DNA of 64,000 nucleotides from UBA6144 sp964399165 (GTDB lineage Bacteria > Bdellovibrionota > Bacteriovoracia > Bacteriovoracales > Bacteriovoracaceae). The stretch spans positions 62,001 through 126,000 of the forward strand of contig CAYNPO010000007.1 in the NCBI GenBank assembly GCA_964399165.1, given 5' to 3'. This document shows positions 26,005-35,877 of the stretch, in pieces. Within the stretch, counting starts at the first letter, position 1, and the number at the start of each line of letters is the position of its first letter. The notes beneath the pieces were generated by a model. The model ran no database searches. It saw only the letters and a list, made by a program, of their open reading frames with translations, and was not told the DNA's origin. A program made the translations under genes and the position numbers.

Positions 26005-26609
26005 GCGCCACACCCATCCTCTTCGAAAAAGTCTTTCCCGAAGGCGTCTTCCGCGTCTACGCGGACAAGCCAGGAGTGGCCTTATGGTCCGTGAAGCAAA
26101 TCCACTCCGCCAAAGTGCTGCCGGTGGACTCAACGGACCTGGCCCAACAAGAGGCGGACGGGTTGGCTGTTCCGTGGAAGACGGCATCAGGTGGCGTGCT
26201 CGCGATCAAGACTGCTGATTGCCTCCCCATCCTGGTGCTAGGAAAAGCCGGCTGCGCCCTCCTGCACGCCGGCTGGCGCGGCCTGGCCACGCCCATTCTG
26301 GCCGCTCCGGAAGTGGCGGCGCTCCTGCCCCAAGGGATATTCGTGGGCCCCTGCATCCACGCCTGTTGCTTCGAGGTCACCCCCGAGTTTCAGCAGCATT
26401 TCCCGTCCAGCCCGCTCATCCATTCCCCCGACGGAAAGCTGCGCTTTGACCTCATCGCCGAGGCGCGGCGCCAAGCACAGCGCCTCTATCCGGACGCTTC
26501 GTTCGAGGACAGCGGCGAATGCACCTGCTGCCTCCCCCACCACCCCAGTTATCGCCGCGACAAGACTACCCGTCGCAATTGGAATTGTTTCCTTCCCCTG
26601 GCAAAATAA
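26001..26609 (+). CDS. YfiH/PgeF-type multicopper-like 'laccase domain' protein (peptidoglycan editing factor)
   Basis: A 202-residue protein of the DUF152/CNF1 family: QIHSAKV, IKTADCLPI and LHAGWRG supply the conserved His, Cys and His. Family members correct misincorporated L-Ser in peptidoglycan precursors or act as purine nucleoside phosphorylases. It is somewhat shorter than the typical 240-260 residues. A rluD-pgeF pairing is common. It overlaps rluD by 4 bases. Confidence 0.88.
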   Translation: MSATPILFEKVFPEGVFRVYADKPGVALWSVKQIHSAKVLPVDSTDLAQQEADGLAVPWKTASGGVLAIKTADCLPILVLGKAGCALLHAGWRGLATPILAAPEVAALLPQGIFVGPCIHACCFEVTPEFQQHFPSSPLIHSPDGKLRFDLIAEARRQAQRLYPDASFEDSGECTCCLPHHPSYRRDKTTRRNWNCFLPLAK

Positions 26610-26632
26610 GGCGAACCACCAAAGGACGCACC

Positions 26633-27775
26633 ATGGACAAGCAAGGCCTCACCCTCTCCGGCATCACCCTCCCCCACGCGCTGCTCGTTTTGGCGGCCAT
26701 CACCATGGTGGGGACTAGCATCTACCTCACCGACCATTTCTACACCACCCTGTACCCCACCTCCCTGGGCGAAGCCAAAGGTCTCTGCGATATCTCGTCT
26801 TTCTGGAACTGCGACGTGGCCACCACCTCCAAGGCCTCCAACGTGGCTGGCGTCCCCATTTCCTTCTTCGGCGTGGTGGTGGGGCTGGTGCTGCTGGCCG
26901 CCTCCATCTTCAAGAGTCCCGAGAACGACCGGACCGCCGCCGCCGTTGCCAAGTGGAACTTCCTCGGCTGTGTAGCTCTCTTCGTCTTCTCCTTAGTCGC
27001 CCTGGGAAGCCTCTGCCCCATGTGCTCCCTCTACTACGTGGTGAGCACCCTAGCCGCATTCCTATTCTGGCGCCACGGTGACCGCCAATGGCTGCCCGAC
27101 CCCCGGCGCGCGGCCATTTGGGCCGTGGTGGTGATCGTGGGCGGCTTTTTCTTCCATCGTCACACCAGCTCCAAGGCCCAGGCCCAGGACAGCCTCTCCG
27201 CCCAGGTGGTGGGCCAGTACCGCGCGCTCGCCGAGTACGGCGACCCGGACACCGAGTCCCCCTTCAAGATCCACGCGGCCACTCCATCCTTCGCCGACGC
27301 CCCCATCCGCGTCTCCGTGTTCTCCGATTTCCAATGCCCGTTCTGCCAGCGCGTGGCCGACCAGCTGCACCCCCTGGTGCGCAAGTACGCCGACAAGATC
27401 AACGTGCAGTACCTGTTCTACCCGTTGGACTCCGCCTGTAACCCCAACGTGAAAAGCGCCATGCATGAGTACGCCTGCCGGGCGGCCATGCTCGCCGCCT
27501 GCGACCCCGCCAAGTTCGTGGCCGTGCACGACGATATCTTCGCCGCCCAAGAGGGCCTGAACCTGGACGTGCTCAAGGGCATCGCCGACAAGCACGGCCT
27601 CAGCGAGTGCTTCAACACCCAAGCCACCCGGGACGCGGTCCTGACCAGCATCAACCAGGCCACCAAGTACAACCTGCGCAGCACGCCCACCCTGATCATC
27701 AACGGCCGCAAGATCGAGGGCTCGGTCCCCAACCCGCAGCTCGAGGCCATCTTCCAGGACCTGCTGAAGAAGTGA
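26633..27775 (+). CDS. VKOR-DsbA fusion: disulfide-generating membrane protein
   Basis: A 380-residue protein. Residues 10-170 form a VKOR (vitamin K epoxide reductase) domain with about five membrane spans, loop cysteines C52 and C60, and a CPMC quinone-side motif at 128-131. Residues 220-380 form a periplasmic thioredoxin/DsbA domain with CPFC at 235-238. Together these oxidise exported proteins and pass electrons to quinone, replacing DsbB plus DsbA. This fits the many secreted cysteine-bearing proteins nearby. ATG 26633 follows AAAGGA. Confidence 0.92.
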   Translation: MDKQGLTLSGITLPHALLVLAAITMVGTSIYLTDHFYTTLYPTSLGEAKGLCDISSFWNCDVATTSKASNVAGVPISFFGVVVGLVLLAASIFKSPENDRTAAAVAKWNFLGCVALFVFSLVALGSLCPMCSLYYVVSTLAAFLFWRHGDRQWLPDPRRAAIWAVVVIVGGFFFHRHTSSKAQAQDSLSAQVVGQYRALAEYGDPDTESPFKIHAATPSFADAPIRVSVFSDFQCPFCQRVADQLHPLVRKYADKINVQYLFYPLDSACNPNVKSAMHEYACRAAMLAACDPAKFVAVHDDIFAAQEGLNLDVLKGIADKHGLSECFNTQATRDAVLTSINQATKYNLRSTPTLIINGRKIEGSVPNPQLEAIFQDLLKK

Positions 27776-28542
27776 AAATCACCGAGACCCACTGCCACCT
27801 CGAGTACCTCAAGGACCGTCCGCTGGACGAGACCTTGAGGCTCGCGGCGGAAGCGGGGATCGACCGCATCGTCACCATCGGCGTGGACCCGGGGAACCTG
27901 GACAAGGTGATGGAGCTGGCGGACACCTACCCGCAGGTCTATTTCACCCAGGGCATCCACCCCCACGACAGCAAGGACGGCACCGAAACCGAGTGGAACA
28001 AGATCCGCGAGCGCGCCTCCCACCCCAAGATGGTGGCCGTGGGCGAGATAGGCCTGGACTACCACTACAACAACTCTCCTCCTGATATCCAACGCAAGCA
28101 CTTCCGCCTTCAGCTGGAGATCGCGGCCGAGATGGACAAGCCCGTGGTGATCCACTCCCGCGACGCCGACGAGGACATGGCGGCGATGCTCGCGGAATTC
28201 GCGCCCAGACTCAAGAGGAAGGGCGTGGTTCACAGTTTTTCTTCGGGGCTCACGCTAGCTCAGACAGCGTTAGATCTAGGTTTCTATCTGGGATTCAATG
28301 GCATCATCACTTTCCCTAAGGCGGAGAACGTGCGAGAGGCGGTAAGGTTGTGCCCGCTGGAACGCATACTGGTGGAAACCGACGCTCCCTTTCTTACGCC
28401 GGTGCCCCACCGGGGGAAGGAGAACGCGCCCCATTTATTACCTCTCGTTCTGGCCAAGCTAGCCGAGCTAAAAGGCACATCCATTGATAAAGCAGCGGGT
28501 ATGACCCGCGCGAACGCTGTTCAACTTTTCAATTTTGTTTGA
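27772..28542 (+). CDS. tatD: TatD-family metal-dependent DNase
   Basis: A 256-residue hydrolase with H7 and H9 in THCHLE, the metal Glu in VGEIGLDYHY, a histidine in VVIHSRD and VETDAPFL near the end. These are the TatD residues; the enzyme acts as a 3'-5' exonuclease in DNA repair or RNA quality control. The start is a GTG whose last two bases form the previous stop codon (GTGA). The last 100 codons use visibly more AT-ending codons than the first part. Confidence 0.9.
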   Translation: MKITETHCHLEYLKDRPLDETLRLAAEAGIDRIVTIGVDPGNLDKVMELADTYPQVYFTQGIHPHDSKDGTETEWNKIRERASHPKMVAVGEIGLDYHYNNSPPDIQRKHFRLQLEIAAEMDKPVVIHSRDADEDMAAMLAEFAPRLKRKGVVHSFSSGLTLAQTALDLGFYLGFNGIITFPKAENVREAVRLCPLERILVETDAPFLTPVPHRGKENAPHLLPLVLAKLAELKGTSIDKAAGMTRANAVQLFNFV

Positions 28543-28700
28543 GTGCCCGCTGACCATGGGAGGCACTCCTAAGCCCTGCGCGAGGAGAATAAAACCAGGG
28601 TGATCTGTAAAAACTTCCCGCCTCCTCGCCAGACTCGCTCCCCCGCGCTATTCCCCCTCACACTTAAACTTCTACCCGCGCCTAATGGCAGGAGACGCCC

Positions 28701-29018
28701 ATGAAAAAGACTCTGATGCCCGTTCTTGCCACCATCATGTTTTCCGCACAGAGCTTCGCCGGCTGCCTCACCGCCGCCCAGAACGCCGCCCGTCAACAGG
28801 GCCTCACCCTCGTCGGCCGCACGGGCACCGTGCTCGCCCCGGGCGCGGACTCTTTCACCGGTTACGGCGAACTCTTCAACCCCACCGACTCCACCGTGGA
28901 AGTCTTCGTTGCCCAGCAGCTGAGCCAGTTTGGGACGCACTACAAAGGTTTGTTGCTGGAACAAGGCACCTGCCGGTACCTGGGGCATATCGCCCTGGAA
29001 GACGATTTCGACCGTTGA
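28701..29018 (+). CDS. Small secreted protein of unknown function
   Basis: A 105-residue product with signal peptide MKKTLMPVLATIMFSAQSFA. The mature 85 residues contain two cysteines (GCLTA and GTCRY). GGAGACG precedes the ATG. A 9-bp hairpin follows. No family recognised. Confidence 0.7.
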   Translation: MKKTLMPVLATIMFSAQSFAGCLTAAQNAARQQGLTLVGRTGTVLAPGADSFTGYGELFNPTDSTVEVFVAQQLSQFGTHYKGLLLEQGTCRYLGHIALEDDFDR

Positions 29019-29027
29019 TTCTGGAAA

Positions 29028-29048
29028 GCCGCCCACGCTGTGGGCGGC
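29028..29048. terminator. Hairpin, probable terminator between convergent genes
   Basis: GCCGCCCAC (29028-29036) and GTGGGCGGC (29040-29048) make a perfect 9-bp stem with a 3-base loop. The T-tracts on both sides are short (CCTTTC on plus, TTTCC on minus), so termination may be partial. Confidence 0.6.
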
Positions 29049-29053
29049 GCCTT

Positions 29054-29140
29054 TCAGTAGAAGGCGATCGCCGCGCGTGCACTGATCAGGACTAAGAGTC
29101 CCGCGAGCGCGCAGAAGGTCATTTTGAGATTCTTCTTCAT
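29054..29140 (-). CDS. Candidate 28-residue hydrophobic peptide
   Basis: A minus-strand frame from ATG 29140 to TGA 29054 encodes MKKNLKMTFCALAGLL followed by VLISARAAIAFY: a lysine-rich start and a single hydrophobic segment, like a free-standing signal or transmembrane peptide. GGGGGA abuts the ATG, closer than a usual ribosome site. It sits between the small secreted protein and the YhaM-like gene. Coding is plausible but unproven. Confidence 0.3.
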   Translation of the reverse strand: MKKNLKMTFCALAGLLVLISARAAIAFY

Positions 29141-29183
29141 TCCCCCATTCTAGGGAGAACCGCGCCCCTGCCGAGACGGCAGT

Positions 29184-30227
29184 TTATTCCTGACCGGGTT
29201 TGTAGCCCTGCAGGAGCTTACCCATGGAACCCACTTTCCCCTCGGAAACGGGCTTCTCGTCCAGCATTTGCGAGTAGAAGGGCAGGTCTGCCTTGTAGAC
29301 GATTCTGTCCAAGTGCTTCACGAAGCCCGACCACGGGCCCGCCTGATTGTCCGTGCGTTTCACCATCTCCATGGCGTTCATCTTGGAATCCATCAGATCC
29401 ACCAGGTGGACCAGGAACGCCTCGGACGTCTGGGGAATTTTAGGCGAGCCGTAGGCGTACTCGCCGTGGTGGGAGAGCAGAATGTGCTTCAAGTGCATGC
29501 GCATGCCGCTGGGGAAGTGTGGGATGCGGTTGGCGAATTTCTCCAGCAGCTCCACGCCTTTGACCAGGTGGCCGACCAGCTTGCCTTCCTCGGTGTACTC
29601 CACGTTGTAGCCTTCGCTGAGTTCGAAGACTTTGCACAAGTCGTGCAGGATCGCGCCCGCGACGACGTAATTCTCGTTCACGCGGTAGTGGCCGGAGAGG
29701 TGGAGGGAGAGGCGCGCGCAGGAAAGAACATGCTCGAGCAGGCCCGACTGGTAGGCGTGGTGGATGGTCTTACCGGCGGGCCAGGTTTTCAACCGGCGGG
29801 AGATCTCTGGGTCGGAGAGCACGAGTGTAAGCAGTTCACGGATGTAAGCGTCCTTGAGGCCCGCGACCAGATCCAGCAGGCTGCGGTACATACCCTCGGG
29901 ATCGAACTCGGAGCGCGCCACGAAGTCGGAGACTTTCACGTCCTTCTCGCTCACCCGCTCGATGGCGCTTAGGATGAGCTGGCGGCGCCCTTGGAACATG
30001 TTGATCTTGCCCCGGGCGCGCACGAAGTCGTTCTTGGAGACTCGGCCGGCGATTTCCTCGGCGTCGCTCCAGGAACGGGACTCCAGGTCGCCGGTGGAGT
30101 CCGTAAGCACCACGTTGAGGTACTTCTTCCCGTCACGGGCCTCCTGGATGGCCAGGTACTTGACCAGGAAGAGCGTGTCCACGTCGCTCTTGGGGGTGAG
30201 GTCGGCAATGAAAGTCTTGGTGCTCAT
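29184..30227 (-). CDS. YhaM-like 3'-5' exoribonuclease (OB plus HD domain)
   Basis: A 347-residue protein. Residues 1-110 look like an OB-fold nucleic-acid-binding domain (YLNVVLTDSTGDLESRSW). An HD domain follows with HHAYQSGLLEH, ILHDLCKV and LSHHGEYAYGSP as metal-binding segments. This is the architecture of YhaM, a Mn2+-dependent 3'-5' exonuclease. It is transcribed away from the glycolytic operon. Confidence 0.88.
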   Translation of the reverse strand: MSTKTFIADLTPKSDVDTLFLVKYLAIQEARDGKKYLNVVLTDSTGDLESRSWSDAEEIAGRVSKNDFVRARGKINMFQGRRQLILSAIERVSEKDVKVSDFVARSEFDPEGMYRSLLDLVAGLKDAYIRELLTLVLSDPEISRRLKTWPAGKTIHHAYQSGLLEHVLSCARLSLHLSGHYRVNENYVVAGAILHDLCKVFELSEGYNVEYTEEGKLVGHLVKGVELLEKFANRIPHFPSGMRMHLKHILLSHHGEYAYGSPKIPQTSEAFLVHLVDLMDSKMNAMEMVKRTDNQAGPWSGFVKHLDRIVYKADLPFYSQMLDEKPVSEGKVGSMGKLLQGYKPGQE

Positions 30228-30386
30228 GGGCGGGGTCCTGGATACCAGTGCGTCAAAGTCCCAGAAGCTACCCCGCTGTCTCTGAAACCGCTACACAATT
30301 TGCCTCCCGCGTGGCATTTTGGGGTGAATTTTTTTGAGGCATTTCCCCCCAGATTCCCACCTGTTGCAGGTGCATAAGGAGCCCCC

Positions 30387-31409
<1,023 letters not shown>

Positions 31410-31417
31410 GGAATACG

Positions 31418-32602
31418 ATGCAACTCAAGTCCATCGAGCAAGCGGATCTCAAGGGCAAGCGGGTTCTCGCCCGCTTCGACTTCAACGTGCCGCTGAGCAA
31501 GTCCGAGCCGCGTAAGATCACGGACGCTAGCCGCATCGACCAGGCGCTGCCCACCATCCGACTGCTGCTGGAGAAGGGCGCTTCCAAGATCGTGCTCATG
31601 AGCCACCTGGGGCGCCCTGACGGGAAGCCCGACCCCAAGTATTCCCTGGAGCCCGTGGCCACCTACCTGGCGGACAAGCTCGGCATGGACGTGGTGATGA
31701 CCGAGGCGCCGGTGGACAGCGGCGTGAAGGAATTCCTCGCCCTTCCCGAGACCAAGGTGGTGCTGCTGCAGAACCTGCGCTACTCCCCGGACGAAGAGAC
31801 CAACGGCCAGGAGTTCGCCGACAAGCTCGCCACCTACGGCGACATCTATGTAAACGATGCCTTCGGCGCCGCCCACCGGAAGCACGCCTCCGTGCACGCG
31901 ATAACCCAGTTCTTCAAGGGACGCGCCTACGCGGGTCTCCTCCTGAAAAAAGAAATCGACGCTCTCGGCAGCCTGCTCGATCGCCCCGCCAAGCCTTTCG
32001 TGGCCGTGCTCGGCGGCGCCAAAGTCGCCGACAAGATCAAGACCATCGAGCGCCTGCTGGTGCTCGTCGACAAGATCCTCATCGGCGGTGCCATGGCGTA
32101 CCCCTTCCTCAAAGCCAAGGGCGTTGAGGTTGGGAAATCATTGTGCTCGGATGAGGACGTCGCTCTCGCCAAACAACTGCTGGCGCAAGACAAGGGCAAC
32201 AAACTCCAGCTGCCCGTGGACCACGTGGTCTCCGCCGAGTTCGGCGGCGAGCCCGAGCCCTGTGAGATGACCGCCATCCCCAAGAACCGCATGGGACTGG
32301 ACATCGGCGAGGCCACCATCAACGCCTACGCCCGCCAGCTCAAGGGCGCCAAGACCATCTTCTGGAATGGCCCCATGGGCCTCTTCGAGAACGAGAACTA
32401 CGCCAACGGCACCATGCAGATGGCTAACTACATCGCGCACTCCGGTGCCTTCACCGTAGTCGGCGGCGGCGATTCCGTGGCAGCGGCCAACCAAAGCGGT
32501 TTCGCCGACCAGTTCTCCCACGTCTCCACCGGCGGCGGGGCTTCCCTCGAGTTCATCGAAAAGGGCGAGCTACCCGGCGTGCAGGCACTGAAGGGACTTT
32601 GA
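31418..32602 (+). CDS. pgk: Phosphoglycerate kinase
   Basis: Transfers phosphate from 1,3-bisphosphoglycerate to ADP. The 394-residue product has the N-terminal RFDFNVPL signature, SHLGRPDG, and the C-terminal nucleotide-binding GGGDSVAA with TGGGASLEF. The gene starts 8 bases after gap with AAGGAA as ribosome site, and tpiA follows after one base. Confidence 0.98.
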   Translation: MQLKSIEQADLKGKRVLARFDFNVPLSKSEPRKITDASRIDQALPTIRLLLEKGASKIVLMSHLGRPDGKPDPKYSLEPVATYLADKLGMDVVMTEAPVDSGVKEFLALPETKVVLLQNLRYSPDEETNGQEFADKLATYGDIYVNDAFGAAHRKHASVHAITQFFKGRAYAGLLLKKEIDALGSLLDRPAKPFVAVLGGAKVADKIKTIERLLVLVDKILIGGAMAYPFLKAKGVEVGKSLCSDEDVALAKQLLAQDKGNKLQLPVDHVVSAEFGGEPEPCEMTAIPKNRMGLDIGEATINAYARQLKGAKTIFWNGPMGLFENENYANGTMQMANYIAHSGAFTVVGGGDSVAAANQSGFADQFSHVSTGGGASLEFIEKGELPGVQALKGL

Positions 32603-32603
32603 A

Positions 32604-33320
32604 GTGAAAAAGCTCATCGTCGGCAACTGGAAGATGAACCAAACCCTCACGCAGGTGAAGGAGTTTTTCGCCGCGGTCAACGGGGCTCCGCGCACTCACG
32701 AAGCGTGGATCGCACCGCAAACCTTGCATGTCACCGAGGCCATCAAGCTGGCCCAGATGCCCATCGGTGCCCAGAACTGCGCCGACGCGGACTCAGGCGC
32801 CTTGACCGGCGAGACCTCACCCGCCGCTCTCCAAGAGCTGGGCGCCGCCTTCGTCATCATCGGCCACTCCGAGCGCCGCCAGCTCTTCGGCGAGAAGGAC
32901 CAACTGCTCGCCCGCAAAACCAAGCACGCCCTCTCCAAGGGCCTCGCGGTCATCCACTGCGTGGGTGAGACCCTGGCCGAGCGAGAAGCCGGCAAAACCC
33001 TCGAAGTGGTCCGCAACCAGCTGCGCGACGGCCTCCAAGATGTGGCCATCACCTCGTCATTGGTCATCGCCTACGAGCCCGTGTGGGCCATTGGGACCGG
33101 TAAAGTGGCCACGCCGGCCCAGGCCCAGGAAGTGCACGCTTTCATCCGGCAGGAACTCACGGCCATGTATGGCAGCGCCGGCACCGCCTGCAGGTTGCTG
33201 TATGGCGGATCCGTGAAGCCCGATAACGTGAAGGAATTGATGGCCCAGCCGGATATCGATGGGGCCTTGGTGGGAGGAGCCAGTCTCAAGTCCGCCGATT
33301 TTTTGGCGCTGTGTCAATAA
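32604..33320 (+). CDS. tpiA: Triosephosphate isomerase
   Basis: Interconverts DHAP and glyceraldehyde-3-phosphate. The 238-residue product has the substrate-binding GNWKMN at 6-11, the catalytic His in IGHSERR and the catalytic Glu in AYEPVWAIGTG. The start is GTG, one base after the pgk stop, so translation is probably coupled. Slightly shorter than the usual 250 residues. Confidence 0.98.
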   Translation: MKKLIVGNWKMNQTLTQVKEFFAAVNGAPRTHEAWIAPQTLHVTEAIKLAQMPIGAQNCADADSGALTGETSPAALQELGAAFVIIGHSERRQLFGEKDQLLARKTKHALSKGLAVIHCVGETLAEREAGKTLEVVRNQLRDGLQDVAITSSLVIAYEPVWAIGTGKVATPAQAQEVHAFIRQELTAMYGSAGTACRLLYGGSVKPDNVKELMAQPDIDGALVGGASLKSADFLALCQ

Positions 33321-33378
33321 GCCCGGGTAGCGCACCCAAACACGGCATGTTACAACTGTCCCCCTAGGAGATCCCATT

Positions 33379-33759
33379 ATGCTGACCACCCTCATCGTCC
33401 TCCACGTCATCATCTGCATCCTGTTGGTGGTCACCGTGTTGCTCCAATTTGGCAAAGGCGCCGAGCTGGGCGCGGTCATGGGCGGCGGCGCCTCCCAGGC
33501 GGTGTTTTCCAGCTCCAGCAAGGGCAACTTCTTCACCAAACTCACCAGTGTGCTGGCCATCGGCTTCATGATCAACTCCATCGTCCTGAGCACGCTTAAG
33601 TCCCGCGACGCCCGCAAGTCCGTCTTCGACGACGAGGCCCCCGTGGCCGCCCCCCTGAACTCCGACGCCCCGGCCGCCGCTCCCACCACCCCAGGCGCAA
33701 CCGCCCCCGCGGCACCAGCGACTCCTGCAGGACCGGGCCAAGCCCCCACCGCCCAGTAA
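33379..33759 (+). CDS. secG: SecG protein-translocation subunit
   Basis: A 126-residue membrane protein of the SecYEG channel. Two hydrophobic segments (about 3-22 and 50-68) flank the conserved GKGAELGAVMGGGASQAVFSS loop. The C-terminal third is an alanine/proline-rich tail longer than usual. A location right after tpiA is conserved in many bacteria. Terminator at 33770. Confidence 0.95.
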   Translation: MLTTLIVLHVIICILLVVTVLLQFGKGAELGAVMGGGASQAVFSSSSKGNFFTKLTSVLAIGFMINSIVLSTLKSRDARKSVFDDEAPVAAPLNSDAPAAAPTTPGATAPAAPATPAGPGQAPTAQ

Positions 33760-33769
33760 CTCCTCCGAA

Positions 33770-33795
33770 CCGGGGAAACCGCAAGGTTTCCCCGG
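33770..33795 (+). terminator. Terminator after secG
   Basis: CCGGGGAAACC (33770-33780) and GGTTTCCCCGG (33785-33795) form a perfect 11-bp stem closed by a GCAA tetraloop (GNRA type). The following CTCGATCTT is a weak U-tract. Confidence 0.75.
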
Positions 33796-33872
33796 CTCGA
33801 TCTTAAGCCACCCCCCTTCCCGAACCCGCACCTCCCCCGCTATAACGCCGCCAGCTCGACCAAAAGGCTCCC

Positions 33873-34631
33873 ATGCGCGCGCTGCTGGCATTTGTCCTCC
33901 TCCTCTCCGCACCCCTCGCCTACGCCCAAGCGGTCTTTCGTGCCGACATCGCCAACAACCAGGAAGTGCGCCTGGAAGGCACCACCCACGTGCTGTTCAG
34001 CCACGCCACCGCCTACTGGGACTATGACTCCTCCAGCCGTGCCGGCGTGCGGGCGCTCTTGGCCTTCGCCAACCGCCACCGCTACCCGACCCTCGCGGCC
34101 GTGCACGAGGCCGCTATTAACAACCCCAGCGATGCCGAACTTTATTTCGTGCGTCCGGGGGAAACCACCCGCGTGCTCAACTCCGAGGCTGGCCAGCACC
34201 GTCTGAGCTTCCCCCAGGCTCGCCACGTCTTCATCGCCGGCGGCAACCTCACCCTGTGCCTGTGCGAGGCCATCCGCGACGTGGTCCGCGGCACTAGGCA
34301 AACGGCCGGCACGCTGAACCTGGTGTTGGTCCGCGACGCCATCTACGACTGGGACGGGAACCTGGATCCCATCGGGCGGGAGGACGTGGATTCATTCGTC
34401 CATAGCTACTTCATGCCGAGTTTCCGCTGCCCGGGCCAGAACTGGTACGGGTTCCCCCAGCAGAGGCTCTCAGACACCAAGCTGCATGTGACTTTCGACA
34501 GCCAGCCCGTGGCAGATTACGATTTGGAGCCGGGTGATGCCATCCCAACGGAGCGCCTCAGACGCAGCATCAACGCCCACTTCATCCTTTCCTCCGGCCT
34601 TGCCCGTTACCGGAGCACCATGTCACGTTGA
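33873..34631 (+). CDS. Secreted protein of unknown function
   Basis: A 252-residue product with signal peptide MRALLAFVLLLSAPLAYAQA. The mature part has cysteines in LTLCLCEAI and SFRCPGQN and no motif I can name. A TATAAC at 33841-33846 could be its -10 element; no good -35 accompanies it. It lies just before the AT-richer Fic segment. Confidence 0.7.
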   Translation: MRALLAFVLLLSAPLAYAQAVFRADIANNQEVRLEGTTHVLFSHATAYWDYDSSSRAGVRALLAFANRHRYPTLAAVHEAAINNPSDAELYFVRPGETTRVLNSEAGQHRLSFPQARHVFIAGGNLTLCLCEAIRDVVRGTRQTAGTLNLVLVRDAIYDWDGNLDPIGREDVDSFVHSYFMPSFRCPGQNWYGFPQQRLSDTKLHVTFDSQPVADYDLEPGDAIPTERLRRSINAHFILSSGLARYRSTMSR

Positions 34632-34679
34632 AAGCGATTAGTACGACATTGCTATCAACTAAGTCCTTGAAGTCACACA

Positions 34680-34708
34680 TTGATCTTCTTAAGAACTTCG
34701 CTTAATAA
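34680..34708 (+). promoter_or_regulatory. Possible promoter of the Fic gene
   Basis: TTGATC at 34680-34685 and TAATAA at 34703-34708 with a 17-base spacer, 50 bases before the Fic ATG. The -10 is only a partial match. The whole 34632-34758 stretch is AT-rich. Confidence 0.4.
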
Positions 34709-34758
34709 GATTAAGGGCTCGTCTAGTTTATTAGTCAATCCGCTGATAAACTGGCCGC

Positions 34759-35877
34759 ATGAAATCCTACCGAGCTGGCTTCCTTCGCCAACAGTATCAA
34801 TACAAGAGTTTTACTCCGACTCTTTTGCCCCGCCAGCTCGTTCTAGATGATCCTGAATTGCTCTATCTGGTCACTGAGGCCAGTCGACACTTGGGTGAAC
34901 TGAACGCCTATTCCTTGATGATTCCCAACATCAACCTCTACATCCACATGCATGTCGCCAAAGAGGCGACCCAATCGAGCAGAATAGAAGGCACGCAAAC
35001 TAACTTTGATGAAGCCTTGCTTGAAGAAGCGCATATATCGCCTGAGAAAAGAGACGACTGGAAAGAGGTGCAAAACTATACGCATGCGATGAATTACGCC
35101 ATAGCTCGTCTAGAGGAATTGCCGCTTAGCATGCGCTTGCTTAAAGAAACGCACCGACTCCTCATGGACGGTGCGAGGGGCGAGAAAAAGTTGCCTGGTG
35201 AAACCCGCCAGAGCCAAAACTGGATCGGGGGCTCTTCCCTGAAAGACGCGTTTTTCATCCCCCCCCACCATGAGGAAGTTCCCGAGCTGTTGGCCGATCT
35301 GGAGAAATTCTGGCACGACGAAGGTATCCTCATTCCCCCACTGGTCAAAACAGCATTGAGCCACTACCAGTTCGAAACGATTCACCCTTTCTTGGATGGC
35401 AATGGCAGGATAGGCAGGTTACTCATCACCTTGTCGCTCATCGATAAGAGAATCCTGCATCACCCCGTTCTCTACCTGTCGGACTTCTTCGAGAGGAACA
35501 AAGGGGCGTATTACGACAGCTTAACGGTAGTTCGGAGCAGTCACGATATAGGGCAATGGTTGCGTTTCTTCATGATGGGCGTCATTGAGACATCCAAGAA
35601 AGGCCACCAAACTTTTGTCCAAATTTTGGACTTGAAGAGGCAAACCGATCTGGTAGCACCAAAGCTCGGGAAAAAAGCCCCGCTCTTTTTTGAGTATCTT
35701 TACCGGCACCCGATAGTGAGTGTGAATGACGTTGCCCAGCGCTTGGAAATGAGCGTACCAGGCGCAAACAGTCTCGTGGAGAGATTCGTACAAGCTGGCT
35801 ACCTCGAAGAGTGGACAGGAAATAAGCGGAATAGAAGTTTCAGTTTTAAGAACTACCTGCGCATTTTCAGTGAATAA
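34759..35877 (+). CDS. Fic-domain AMPylase with N-terminal inhibitory helix and C-terminal winged helix
   Basis: A 372-residue Fic/Doc-family protein. HPFLDGNGRIGR at 209-220 is the full catalytic motif (His base, Asp, Arg). SSRIEG at 73-78 fits the class II inhibitory motif [S/T]xxxE[G/N], whose glutamate blocks the ATP site. Residues near 315-372 form a winged-helix domain (NDVAQRLEMSVPGANSLVERF). Length and layout match Shewanella-type SoFic. It would AMPylate a target protein, possibly itself or a partner. Base composition and codons are AT-richer than both neighbours, suggesting transfer. It contains a C8 run near 35259. Its stop overlaps the next start. Confidence 0.92.
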   Translation: MKSYRAGFLRQQYQYKSFTPTLLPRQLVLDDPELLYLVTEASRHLGELNAYSLMIPNINLYIHMHVAKEATQSSRIEGTQTNFDEALLEEAHISPEKRDDWKEVQNYTHAMNYAIARLEELPLSMRLLKETHRLLMDGARGEKKLPGETRQSQNWIGGSSLKDAFFIPPHHEEVPELLADLEKFWHDEGILIPPLVKTALSHYQFETIHPFLDGNGRIGRLLITLSLIDKRILHHPVLYLSDFFERNKGAYYDSLTVVRSSHDIGQWLRFFMMGVIETSKKGHQTFVQILDLKRQTDLVAPKLGKKAPLFFEYLYRHPIVSVNDVAQRLEMSVPGANSLVERFVQAGYLEEWTGNKRNRSFSFKNYLRIFSE

